Source: Mesorhabditis belari | Lineage: Eukaryota; Nematoda; Chromadorea; Rhabditida; Rhabditidae | Length of the DNA stretch: 64,000 nucleotides | Reading direction: 5' to 3' | NCBI GenBank assembly: GCA_958450365.1 | Contig: CAUEEP010000737.1 | Span: 4,019,501-4,083,500 of the forward strand | In this document: positions 13,103 to 35,429 of the stretch, piece after piece | Position numbering within the stretch: the stretch's first letter is position 1 | Layout: each line of letters starts with the position of its first letter | Made by a program: the position numbers and the translations under genes | Notes under the pieces: generated by a model | Told to the model about the DNA's origin: nothing | Databases searched by the model: none | What the model saw: the letters and a program-made list of their open reading frames with translations, nothing else

Positions 13103-14379
13103 CAGGGTGACCAGAAATAACGTTGCGACCTAATTTAGCCTATTTTTTAAAAAATCCAAAAAGATTTTGTAACAGAAACAATTTTTTATTAACAACATGA
13201 TATAAAGAGAGCATAAAATCTACTTTTCTTCAAAGTGGCCATCTTTGGCTCCGATGCAGAGCCTCAAAGGCTTGATGAAGTTTTCGGCGATGGGCCGCAG
13301 CTCGGCCGGAGTGATTCGATCCCATTTCCTGGTCAACGATCGCTTAAGAGCTACGCTCCAAACTTTTGTGGGGTTTTGCACAAGCCCTTGCCTCCAAAAT
13401 AGACCAAACACTGTAGTCCAACGGATTGAGATCGCACGAATACGGAGGCCATTTCTGGGCCGAGATGAAATCCGGAAAGTTTGTCCTACACCAATCCCGT
13501 GTGGATTTGGCTCGATTAGAAGGAGCGGAGTCTTGTTGGAAGGTCCAAAATCCGTTACCAAAATGCTGTTGAGCCCATGGAAGCAAAACATCCTCAAGAA
13601 GCTTTTTTTGGTACACATCCTTATTGATTTTTACCCCAGAATCGATGAAAATGAGAGGGTTTTGCCGCTTGCGCAGATTCCGGCCCATACCATGACCGAT
13701 TTGGGATTTTGTCGGTGTTGAATAATCGCAGAGCTGCCTGGAGAGGACGTTGACCAAATCCGATCCTTTTGGTGGTTGTAGCTTTGCACCACCGAGAAGA
13801 GCTTCTCGTCAGAAAACAGGATTCGCTCCCAGTGTGGAGTTGCGGCCCGCTTGAGAAGCTCTCGATATCTTTCGAGTCGAACTCGTTTGTTGTCGTCGTC
13901 GAGTTGTTGCCCTTGCTTGAGCTTGTAAGGGTGAAGATTGAGCTCATTTTTGGCCATAAGTCGAACCGATTCGCGAGCGATCCCCGTCTGTCGAGCGATC
14001 TTTCTCATTGAGACCTGTGGATTCCGGGTCACGCGCTTCTGAATCACTTTGCGATTTCTGGAGGCGTTGTCTGTTCTTTTTCTGCCTCTTCCTGGACGAT
14101 CTCCATCGTTGCCAAGCTCCTTGTATCGCTTAATCGCTTTTGACGAGCGATGAGAAACACGTAGCAATCGCGCGATCGCACTCGCGCATTGACCTCGCTC
14201 CAGAATGGCAAATCCCTTGTTTGTCATCCTGTAAAAAATGAATAGACTTGAAACAAAGTAAAACAATAAAGAAACTAATAAAAACAATCACAGAGAATAG
14301 GTTAAAAATAAATCTGTCTCCCAAAATTGAAACTTTGAGGATTCGCGAAAATCCCGCAACGTTATTTCTGGTCACCCTG
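13103..14379 (-). mobile_element. maT-type (DD37D) Tc1/mariner transposon, nearly complete
   Basis: Ends are inverted repeats of about 23 bp (CAGGGTGACCAGAAATAACGTTGC and complement) flanked by TA on both sides (13101-13102 and 14380-14381), the normal Tc1/mariner target duplication. The minus-strand transposase spans 14227-13220 and starts MTNKGFAILERGQ. It has a paired helix-turn-helix, then the catalytic sites FSDEK, QQDSAPSN and DLNPLDYSVW. Counting gives 37 residues between the second and third Asp, the signature of the maT clade. Two single-base frame shifts break it, one near 13660 after ASGK and one near 13350 after KPHKS. The rest is well preserved, so it died recently or has consensus errors. 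Confidence 0.85.
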
Positions 14380-14738
14380 TACAAAAAATAAAAGAGAAAA
14401 CAAAAATTTGTTGGGTGGATAATTTTCTTTGGCTTAACATCTTGGAATTCATCTGATAATCTTAAAAACAAGCAAATAAGCAACTTATAACTTCAGCTAT
14501 TCATAAGAATTTAAAAATCATCAAAAAGTTTTTATTTGTTTTGCTCTTTTTCTCTATGAGTCATCGAAATTGCAGTCAAATTTTCTCCTTTTTTTGAGAA
14601 CCTGCACACAGAATAGATAAGAAACGTGTTTTTCCGTGTCCAAGAAAAAAATTCATTCAAACTCCTTCAAAAGCATCAGAATTCACAAAAGTTGCAAAAA
14701 TTTTCTGAAAATTTATCGTTCTGCTCACGGTTTTCACA
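14380..14738. other. Intergenic, no gene recognised
   Basis: Short region between the maT element and the acyltransferase start. Nothing identified. Confidence 0.5.
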
Positions 14739-16504
14739 ATGTTTAAGCAATATTTGACCAATGGGGAGCTGGAAGAGGCTTTGCAAGAATTGATGAGTGA
14801 AACGACAAGACATAAAGCAATCACTGGGTCGCTTGAAGTCTTCTTGAAGCTCAAATTCACGGGTGCCTTTTATTTGTATTCGTACACCGTTGATGTGCAA
14901 GCGAAATACTGGTTTTGTGTCAAGGACTTTTTGCAGAGGTTTGACTGACTTGATGTTTTAAAAATCCAGAAACACACCCTGTTTGGGACATTCAATAAGT
15001 CCAATGATTTGTTGCAAGAATCCTACTATACCAAATATAATCAAAAAGTTGTTCAAAAACTTTAAGAGCAAAAAAATTTTTATTTACATTCAGAGTCGAC
15101 ATTTACATTGATGTGGATGGGGAGTTTTTCAGCGAAGAATTTCACTTTGCCTTTGGGAAGGTGCTCTGTGAGTGTCCAGGGTTAAAAGGTAAAGTACATT
15201 GAAGATTCTAAAAGAGCTAATGCTTAGATCTTTCCGAAAACGCCACTGGTTGTTTGATCGTCGAGGAGGCGGCTCTAGAAGAAGTGGGGCTTCTGAAGGA
15301 AACAAAATTCTTCTGCACTTTGTTTTTTTCGTATGAAGAGCAGTTTTTAAGAGCATTTTATTGAGGATTTTATTTGAAACAAAGTTTAGCTTGATAGCTA
15401 TTCTCGGTCAGCTTCAGCATCAATTTTAGTAAAACTTTGTGCAGGAACTTTTTGAATACCCTGTAATGAAAGTAATGTAATGTACCCCAGCATAATGAAA
15501 CAGCCACTTTTTTTTAGTCACTTCCAACTACCTTCACATTTCCAAGTCATTTTTTTTTCAGGTCCAAGCTATGCTCGAAATGTGTCAAGTGGAGTTCAGC
15601 GGATGCACGGAGTTTCTCGTTTGTCAGCCCAATCGGGAAATAGAGAGACACGAAGTGCCACAAGGGTATTGAAATTTTCAATTAACTAATTACAAACTAC
15701 TTTATTTCAAAATAGCATAGATAAAAAAGGTTTAGCTTCACCCTGAGCCGGCTACGGGACGAGGACGCGGAATTTGTGGCCGCTTCGTGGGCATACAGTG
15801 CCGAAAATGAGGCAGCGGCTTTGAGGTACTGGTTTTTGAGGAGTCAACTTTCTGGGCTAAAAATGTATTATTTCAAAGATTCTTTTTACAGACACCGTTT
15901 TTCAAACCTCCCCAACTGGGCTCTCATCGATGAATCCACCAATCTGCCGGCCTCATTCGTTTTTCTCGAACACAACGGAATGGTGGCTCATTTGTACACC
16001 GTCGAGCAGTATCGAGGACGCAAATTTCGGCAAGATGACAGATCACAAAATCTTATTCCTTTATAAAACTTCGTTGTAAAAGTTCTTCATAATCCGTAAC
16101 GTAATTTCAAATTCCTATTGTTCATCTAAGCTTTTGCATTTTAAGATTTCAATAATATTTGCTTTCTTTAAAAACTCGATTTTCAGAGATATCGTCTTCC
16201 GGGAATTGCTCTCCGAATGCGAATCCCATTTCAACTTGATCCCGTGGTATGGGATCTCTCCCAAAAACGAGGCAATGCTCTCGTGGACACCCGAATCGGA
16301 CAAGGTAAGGGAAACTTTTGAGACTAATTATGTCCAAACAAAAGATTTTTGAATTCTGTGAAAAAAATCTTAATTTGAAAACATTTTTAGCTCCGCGACG
16401 CACAAGGAAATCACATGAAAATATCGGTTGCTTTTATGAAAATCGCCAATTTCCAACTGCCCGATGGCATTTTGGAGGACATGCAAGATCTCGAAAATTA
16501 TTGA
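14739..16504 (+). CDS. Glycine N-acyltransferase-like (GLYAT/GNAT) protein
   Basis: Probably transfers an acyl group from acyl-CoA to an amine such as glycine, as in detoxification. Eight exons: 14739-14938, 15094-15188, 15228-15343, 15562-15665, 15736-15825, 15892-16029, 16187-16304, 16391-16504 (about 324 aa). The C-terminal GNAT fold shows LRDEDAEFVAASW, then a strand and acetyl-CoA-loop region MVAHLYTVEQYRGRKF. The start MFKQYLTNGELEEAL matches the helical N-terminus of the worm family. Two splice sites are odd. Exon 6 must end before GCAAGA (16030), a GC-AG intron, to keep phase. Exon 3 ends at CAG followed by TTTTTAAG instead of GT, so the donor at 15344 is lost or the model is wrong there; without splicing the frame stops at 15362. 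Family assignment is good, substrate unknown. Confidence 0.75.
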
Positions 16505-17107
16505 TTTGTTTTGAAGATTTTAAAAACTCTAGCCAGCTCATTTCAACAAACACAAATTGTTATTTCTTAACATTAGCCAGCCTACTTTTGCTAATTTGAT
16601 TGCTTCGAATATTAACTTATTGTAGAATAAAATTTTTTGCGCTACTGACAATATTAAAGAAACTCACCACAAAAATCTTTAAGTTTAGTGTTTTGTTTGG
16701 AAGAATTTCTGAAGGAGTTATTAAATTTTGTAAAGAAGCCACAATACTTTGCAAATTTATTGAAACGAATAATGCTTATTACTTTTGTCTTAATTTAATC
16801 ATGAACTAATTATTTTTAATTGCAGATAATGTGGGTCGCTGTAAGAGGACTAATGGCAGTCAAGAAACGTTGCGTAGTCGTAAAGCCATGCTGTAGTGTG
16901 CCTACTAGGTACCTAAGATGGCACCTACGATCTTCAAGTGCTTCAACTTTTTACGTATCCAGTCGAAATGCATGCTCTTGGTATCAAAATGCTTGAAAAG
17001 TGCCCTAATTCAATAATTATCACTTTTTTGCTGCTATTTTTTATATGCAGTAGGTGAGGTTGAATGGATAACGACAAAAAAGTCCATTTTTTATACAGTA
17101 GCGGACA
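16505..17107. other. Intergenic with possible transposon end
   Basis: No gene. At about 17095 the sequence TACAGTAGCGGACAAAAGTTAGAGA looks like the end of a Tc1-like element, directly upstream of the CENP-B-type fragment. I did not find its inverted partner. Confidence 0.4.
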
Positions 17108-17345
17108 AAAGTTAGAGAAGTTTTACATTTTTTCTTTCGTAAAAAGTTATAGCTAGGGACGAAACTTTAGAAGAGGCAATTCTATCATGGTTCAAGGAGC
17201 AGCGCAGCCGAAATACCCGAATTAGGGATCAGAAGGCTCTTTCTCTTGCAAAGTGTTTTGGAAATACCGATTTTAAAACAAACAAAGGATGGTTGTTGTC
17301 ATTCAAGAGGCGCCACTCGATTCTCGATTCTCGAATATGCGCCCG
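17108..17345 (+). mobile_element. CENP-B-type HTH fragment of a pogo/Tc5-like transposase
   Basis: An open frame reads ETLEEAILSWFKEQRSRNTR ... RDQKALSLAKCF ... FKTNKGWLLSFKRRHSI. This is the pattern of the CENP-B/Tc5 helix-turn-helix DNA-binding domain (Trp-Phe near the start, GWL-x-x-F-x-x-R-H near the end). It normally binds transposon ends. No DDE catalytic part follows, so this is a fragment. Confidence 0.65.
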
Positions 17346-17848
17346 CTCGAAGGATCGATTTTCTCTTGTTCATATTCTCTAATTTACTAATCAAAAAATT
17401 TATGTTTACTAACGCTATTAACGGTATTCGATTCTGCAATTTCGATTCGATCCATTGAAGTCTGATTACTTCTAAATCAGTTTTAATCAATCAGAGCTTT
17501 GCGTAATGCCTGATCTGTGAAAAAAATATTCCCGTAAATATTTTATTAAAAGCATACATTGATAAAAAGAAATTTCTAAGCTTTTCCCAACGAATGTCGA
17601 CTTACAGTCGACAATCAGTTTAAGGTAAAATTCTCCTTTTTGGAAAAGCGCTATATCAATTTTCTTTGATAAAAAGTTTTCTCTTGAAATTTCTCTAATC
17701 AAAAAAACTATGAAAAGTCAGATACACTCAAAAAGAGGTGAAATTTGTTGTTGTTTCATCAAGGCCTATCAAATTTTCCAATCATGTAGCATTTAAGTTT
17801 CCAATTTCACAATTTTTTTATTTACATCAACATTCAAATCAACAACTG
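17346..17848. other. No gene recognised
   Basis: AT-rich DNA between the transposase fragment and the stop codon of the lectin gene. Presumably includes the lectin 3' UTR. No motif found. Confidence 0.45.
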
Positions 17849-19812
17849 TTAATTTTCCTTTGTTGGAAAGTATTTTGGTGGCTTTTTACAGACGAAACGC
17901 GAGGTGAGATAATTCCAAGTGTAGTAGTCCCATCGGCGGCTCAGTGCACAATAATAATCATTGGAAACCTGAATTGGAAGTTTTTGTTGATAAGGAAAAA
18001 GGGAAAAGACTGACAGCCCAATTATAAGTGCCAGGAACACCGAAACCAGTTCGAAGATAGTCAACAGGAGATCCGTCAGTCCATGAACCGTGATCGTTAA
18101 TGTTTCCATCTCCATCATATCCGATCCAGGCCTGTTGATATTGGCATGGATCGGGTGCCGGGGTCACGTGCTGGAGATCCCTCACATTGGAAGTGATCAG
18201 ATCTGAAAGCGAAAATACGTATAATGAAATTTTGGTTGAATATTTTTGCAAATTGGCTCAATTTTCGACCTTATACTAAAAACTCTTTGAGATAGTTAGC
18301 TCAGTCTACTTTGAACCTTCTTACATAGCAGTCGAAAAACCCGCCTAACGGCGGGTTTTTCTGGCTGGTTTTTGCTTGGCGCGACTAACGCCACGCCTCG
18401 CGTCCTGCAACAATACTGGGATCTATCTCTTAATCCTTCAAAGCAATATCGGGACCAACCCTGATACCCTCCGCAGCAATAACGACATCTATATTGGGTG
18501 CGCTCGGCGCATACTAACGTCGCAATTCCGCACCCCCACGTGGTTTTACTGATTTTTTTCACGGGTTTTTGATGAAAAATTTGTTTTAACCAGAAAGTAT
18601 GTGCCTATATTTAATTTCCTATCGATCAAAAAAAAGTTTGTCGAAATCGGTCCATGTGGAGCCGAGATCCAGAGTGTGACGGACGGATAGACAGCAGACG
18701 GACGGACACTTCTTTTTATATATGGTAGATGTTTCTCAGGTTATCATCAGCAAAATCTTACTCATCACAAAATCATTCTCAGCATCTGAATGAATTGACA
18801 CCAAATGGGAGTCATTTTGTTTGCAAAGTGACTCGGCTGTCGGGAAGTCGTACGGTTGCCAGTAGCCATACCATTGACCACTGGTAGCTATGGAGAAGTT
18901 CTGTCAATTTTTTCGTTTTAATTTCTGATTCACTAATTTGAACATCATACAAGATACGAGGGTTTCGTTTTTAAAACTTTACACAATTTATTTACCTGTA
19001 AGTAATAGCAAAAATCTGTCTCATTGAAGTAAACCCAGCCAATTGGGCAATGAAAAGCTGAAAGAGTTTATTTTTAGAATGCTTTCAAAACTAACTGTTT
19101 TCATCAATTGAACACACAAATGGTCGAGCAGAAGTACAATCGGTGGAGATCCATTTCGCTGTTTGTGAGTCCATTATTGCACAAGCACTCGTATTACTTT
19201 CATTGTTAGGCTCGTCTGCAAATAGATCTTAGTTTTTGATCAACGATTATTGTCTTAAACTTTCTTTAGCTTTTAAAAAGAGTATTTATTTCTCTTCGGA
19301 GACTTGCTTCAAGTTCTAAAAACTTACTGGGAGCCCAATTCTGATAGATGAGCGTCGATCCATCAGCATACACCCATTCAATTTTGTTTTTTCGCTGAAT
19401 TCCAATGTACGGAGCCACACCATTTAGCTCTAAATCATCTTATTCAGTTAATTTCTTTTCAAATGTTGGCTTTTCTTGAGTTTTTATGTTATCTTTTAGG
19501 TGATTTGAACAAAAAAAACTTCACAAACCTCCTGGCAATAAATAGGAGTAAATGAAAGAATTCTCAAAGAGATTCTGAATTTTCACCGGCATACCACTAA
19601 ATGAGGAACAGCCTTGAGCAGCATTTGCATAAACTCCAGCTAAAATTAATTCGTTCAATAAAGAAACTAAATTTTGGTTCACCTTGACTAACGGCCACCA
19701 TGCAAACATCCTCATTGGGTACTTGATCACTTCGATTCGGACATTTGAATGAATCAACCAAGGAAATTGACAACGAGAAAAATAGCGATGAAAAGAATGA
19801 AAAATATTTCAT
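17849..19812 (-). CDS. Secreted protein with two C-type lectin-like domains
   Basis: Eight minus-strand exons join in phase (972 nt, 323 aa): 19683-19812, 19529-19639, 19328-19429, 19096-19215, 18996-19057, 18762-18900, 18015-18202, 17849-17968. The product begins with a signal peptide (MKYFSFFSSLFFSLSISLV). Domain 1 runs from CPNRSDQ to RPFVCSID and contains NWAPNEPNN, whose EPN triplet is the mannose-type calcium site. Domain 2 starts CPIGWVYFNETDFCYYL and ends TSRFVCKK. It has the WIG motif (AWIGYDGDG) but DGSPVDY where a QPD or EPN would sit, so sugar binding there is doubtful. Such proteins are commonly secreted by worm intestine and often respond to infection. That role is inferred. The last intron uses a GTCAGT donor. 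A 500-bp intron holds a repeat. Confidence 0.85.
18598..18726. repeat. Repeat ending in a GACGGACGG tract
   Basis: Lies in intron 6 of the lectin gene. ATCGGTCCATGTGGAGCCGAGATCCAGAG is followed by GACGGACGGATAGACAGCAGACGGACGGACAC and then TATATATGG. The inverse arrangement (TATATATAAAG...GACGTCCGTCTGTCCGTCTG) occurs at 23676-23721 in intron 5 of P-gp copy 2. Probably two copies of one dispersed element in opposite orientation. Confidence 0.5.
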
Positions 19813-20377
19813 GTTCAATAATTGAGTTGTTTCCTTATCACTTTTTGTGGCTCTAGAAGAAAAGAATCCCCAATCGGGTTAAGTACGAAAAAAAGGACCT
19901 GTTTTAGCTTGTTTTAGCTTGTTTTAGCTTGTTTCTAGATGATATCATTTATTTCTATAAATGTCATTTATTTTGCGGAGTCCCCTGTGCGATTTGGTGA
20001 GGAAGATTTGCTAGAAATTTGCTGACTATTAACTTTTAAGCATTTAAAGAGGTTTTTGTTATTTAATTGAGGAGTTTTAGGTCTCTAGCCGAAGCGCTCC
20101 CTTGGCTCGATAACATTTTTAGTGGCCTCGCCTTCGCCGCTCCTTCGATCGGTTTCCCACCAAAAGTAGCGTTTTTGATTGACTACTGTTAACCTTTAGA
20201 ACTTTTCAAAAGCTATTTTTAGTCTTCTTCTGTACTTTTTGAACTTTTCTATACGTGGTTTTCTGAAACCAAATTTGGTTTTTTAATTTCGCCCAACATG
20301 GCCATAATTTCTCCTTCCATTCAGCTCCTTCGGGCCATAAATCGTTTTTTCGCCCTCTCCTTTGATAATCGTTTCTA
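19813..20377. other. Intergenic with short tandem repeat
   Basis: Upstream of the lectin gene, so likely its promoter. At 19900-19937 the unit TTTTAGCTTG is repeated about four times. 20206-20377 has no gene I can support. Confidence 0.55.
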
Positions 20378-20930
20378 CAGGGTGCGCCATAATTGTCACA
20401 ACAAGATAAAATTCTGCTTTTAAGGCAAACAAGAGCAAAAAAAGAAGTTTTTAACTGAATCACATTTATTGTACATTAACAATTATAAATCAACTATCAA
20501 ATTCAAATCGGTCACCATTAGCATTTGAGCAGGCTCACAGGCGTTTCGGGAAGGCGTCAACGGTGGCGACCAAATAGGCTGGATCGAGCTCTTCCCACGC
20601 TTTCAACAGTGATTTCTTCAAGATTTCGATGTTTTTGTGGGGGCTTTGAACAAGCTTTGACTTATAGAACCGACCACATTGAAAAATCCATTGGGTTGAG
20701 GTCTGGAGAGCTAGGTGACCACTCAGAAAAAGAAATGAAGTCTGGGAAGTTGTTTTGGCAGGACTCTTAGACTTTCTTGGATTTGTGGGCCGGTGCCCCA
20801 TCTTTCTAATAAGTCTAAATGAGATTTCCAAAATGTTTACGAGCCCAGGGCAAGAGTTCATCCTTGAAAAGAGCCGGGTTACCTTGTTACCGCGCGTGAT
20901 AGATTGTTGCGATAATTATGGTGCACCCTG
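20378..20930 (-). mobile_element. Internally deleted Tc1/maT-like element
   Basis: Ends CAGGGTGCGCCATAATTGTCACAACAA and the complement of GTTGCGATAATTATGGTGCACCCTG form an imperfect inverted repeat of about 27 bp, flanked by TA on both sides. The minus strand still encodes the transposase C-terminus (WEELDPAYLVATVDAFPKR, preceded by a region like NPMDFSMW). The N-terminal DNA-binding part and most of the catalytic core are missing. Same family as 48166-48862. Confidence 0.75.
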
Positions 20931-21267
20931 TATAAAAGTTTTGAAGAGACAAAGTCTTTTCAATATATTATTATCGTGGCTTATTCACTGGTCACTGCAG
21001 TGATATATGCAATTCATGAGTGACCTTTTCACGTTAGCATGCTGGAAAACTTGTAGTTTTGAGTAAGCTTTTTAGAATTTTGTAGCTTTAAAGCAATTTT
21101 TTAAAACAGTTTTAAGGCAAGTTTTTAAAAGAATTTCTGAAAACAATCTACTTACTTTAGTTGGTTGTCGAGAGGCTTTTGTGCCCCAAGGCGCCCACTA
21201 TTTTTCGTTGAAACTGCTGATGGAACTTGTAGATTGAATTTGATGTACTATAAACAAATAATTTTAG
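20931..21267. other. No gene recognised
   Basis: AT-rich DNA to the right of the deleted transposon. Nothing identified. Confidence 0.45.
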
Positions 21268-21600
21268 ATAGTATCCCGGCTACACAAAAAGCCGTTCGAT
21301 TCACCACTAATGATTCACCGCGATTCACCGCAAATATCGACTTCATACAGAAAAGTCAAACTCTAAACGATTTAAAGGCTCTACTTTTTCTAAAGTTTGT
21401 TTTAGATTCGTTTTCTTGTGTCGGTTGACTTTCTGTGTTATATTCAGGTTCTACAAGTGAATAAAGGGTTTAGAAGGGAGATGAGACAAATTCAGTTTTG
21501 ATTGATGGAAAGAATTTGAAGGCCTAGTTGATAGCATCAGTGAGGTTTCGCAATCCAAGTACACCTATCCAGTTCCTCCTCTTGCCAACTCTGGGGGTAA
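21268..21600 (+). pseudogene. Duplicate of the last exon and 3' flank of the 4575-5683 gene
   Basis: From ATTTTAGATAGTATCCCGGC onward this matches 5568-5895 with about 90 percent identity by eye, including the splice acceptor and the stop region. Small deletions remove the CCGATTCCTCGC piece, so the frame differs from the parent. No other exons of that gene are nearby. Confidence 0.65.
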
Positions 21601-22792
21601 TTCTGATGTAAACGCTTTTTTCTTATCTCTTTTCGAGATCTCTGATCTCACTCGTGAAACACCCCTCAAAATGGAAAAGAGAAAAGGCACTTTTCATTTG
21701 CTGATTGTTTACCGATCTTTTCCCGACTCTACTTGCTGTTCTTTTCTGCCTGGAAAACGGAGAGAGACGTGAGAGAGACGGGAGACTTTCGAAATGCAGG
21801 GCTATCCGAGCTTTTTTTGTCCACCGCTAGATGCACAGAGTGATCTTCTCTTTTCTTTCTTTTCTTCACCGGAAAGAGATTCGAAATATTGCACAACCGC
21901 TTCTATTTTTCTCATTTGTACGGAAATTGTTGAACGTCACTTTTGATCTTTTTCCTTGATAAGTCCTCATAGAAAAAGGCTTGTTTGATAAGGGAGGTCA
22001 GCCGGTTGTTGGGCGTTCGCTTTTAAGAACTTTAGTATGTAAATTTGCATAAATCTTTTGGATTTGTTCTTATTCTTGCAATAATCTCATATCATGATCT
22101 AATTGGGGTACTTTTTGACGAGAAGTAACGGAAAACCGTTGTTTCCAAGTTCAAGCCTGACTATGAGTTGAACTGTAAATTTTGGATCTTCAAATTGTAA
22201 TAATCCTTTAGAACCGCAAAAACTTTGGTTAAACCTTCATCTCAAAATATTTCTTCAACCACTTTTCGTCTCCTGTTGATATTCGAAAACATTCGCAAAC
22301 TCCTATCAATGATTACTCGAAGCTTTTAATTATTAAACTCAATTGCCAAACTTACAATTAGGTAGATTGAACTTTTTATGCAAATATTCCAGTATAGTTT
22401 TGAACAATCAAAACATCAAAATCAAAAAACTGAAACATTACGATTTCCTTCCTTTATTGTCCCGATTCTCACACACGCTTATCAGAAAAGGGAAAAAAAG
22501 AAAAATTGGTAGCTTTGGACTTGCTGAGACTTGGACAGCCGACATTTTTTTGAACTTTTTGGCACAGCACAATCATTTTGAACATCAAATTTATTTTTAA
22601 AAAAACAATTGTTCCATGGCAGTTTTCAAATTTTGCATTTTTCAATCTTTTCCCATTTTCCAGTTTCAGTTCCAGCTCCAATTGTGAATTTCTTGATTTA
22701 GAGAAAGTTCGTGGTTCTCTTGGGATCTTGAATCCTCTTTTCTTTTGATTTTTTTTGCCTTTTTTGAGCCTTTCGTAAATTTCAGTACAAAA
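21601..22792. other. Upstream region of P-gp copy 2, no gene recognised
   Basis: No coding exon found. The region interrupts a duplicated block: its left flank (21268-21600) and right flank (about 22900-23125) are adjacent in the other copy at 5574-6135. A trans-splice-like acceptor TTTCAG lies at about 22780-22784, eight bases before the P-gp start codon. Confidence 0.5.
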
Positions 22793-34301
<11,509 letters not shown>

Positions 34302-35429
34302 GAATCACTTTGAGTGTCTAGTTGTTTTTGTTGTAGTTCATGTTAATTTATTCAATAAATTGTCGTTTAAAGTACCTTTTTGAATTCCAGGACAAGCCAT
34401 TGGTTTTATTGCAAAGATTATGAAGTTTCAGACCATTTGACTTCTGAGCAATCGATTATACGAATTTTTACTTAGAAAACCACGAAAAATGGCAGATCGC
34501 CGTGGGGTGCTTGCGGCGAGTTCATTCCGAAGGCAGTAAGGGTCAAAAATTAGCTCTGGTCAAAAAAATCTTTAATGTATTAAGGATGCTGAGAATTAGA
34601 GCTTTTAAATAGTAGATAATACATGATACTTTCTGTAGAAAGTTTCTTCGAAAAGAAAAGTTTTCCAAAAACTGCTTGCCATAATCTTTGACCACCCTGT
34701 AGTTACCTAATTGTAAGTGCTAACGGAATAGCGTATTTTAAGCTTAAAAGTTGAAACGCACCCTTTCCGGTGCACTTAATTCTTCACTTTTTTCGTTTTG
34801 GTTTAGTTACTCAAATAGAATTTGTGCTCTTTAACTCTGAAAAGACTAAAAGAAAAATGAAGAGTTCAGTGCAAAACGACTGTGCTCCAAGTACAAAGTG
34901 CATCTCCAAAATACATAAATAGGTGTCCTTTTTGTACCTCACTATCAGCTCGATCTGCATACAACCTAGATGTCTAGATTAAGTATCTAAAGCTAACTTC
35001 CAAGCTAAATTTGAGCTCTTTTGATCGCGCTTTACTGTTGCTGTTTGGTGTTTGGTGTTTGCTTTCTCAAAGGGAAACCCCGATGACTCATCTCAAAAAA
35101 GGCCTCACCCTATCAGGTTTGCCCAATTTTTCCCAAGAAAAGCGTAAAATCAATTTTCGCATCATTTCCGAATCAAAAATAAATAAAAGCTTATTCTTTC
35201 AATTCATCTCTTTCGCAATCTTCTTGAACAAATCGCTTTTTTTGTATCAATTTTCTCATTTAGAGAAATCCGCTGTTCGGAGAGTCGAGAGAAAAAAGGG
35301 CGAAAACTTTCGAAAATCATTTCTCTAAAGCTTTTCGAATAAAATATTCAGTTATCTCAAATTCTGAGAAACACAGGTAAGATATTTTTGTAAAAATTTA
35401 GAAAATTTTTTAGTAAAAACTTTAGCTCA
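34302..35429. other. Spacer between P-gp copies 2 and 3
   Basis: Holds the copy 2 3' UTR (AATAAA at about 34353) and a hairpin-forming repeat of the GTGCAC family at 34745-34900. The rest shows no gene. Presumably includes the copy 3 promoter. Confidence 0.55.

Noticed and set aside
12612..13133. Two hydrophobic plus-strand frames after the SRH gene
   Set aside because: They do not match receptor helices in order, and the SRH frame already ends at 12247 or 12378.
13245..13721. Plus-strand frame of 158 codons inside the maT element
   Set aside because: It is the antisense of the transposase, whose motifs are on the minus strand.
34390..34705. Possible MITE with right end GACCACCCTGTA
   Set aside because: The right end looks Tc1-like but the proposed left end (GCAAAGATTATGAAG) matches only a few internal bases. 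Too weak.
35011..35328. Open frame of 105 codons between P-gp copies 2 and 3
   Set aside because: No similarity to the P-gp N-terminus. The copy 3 model starts at 35430, and I see no splice path linking the two.
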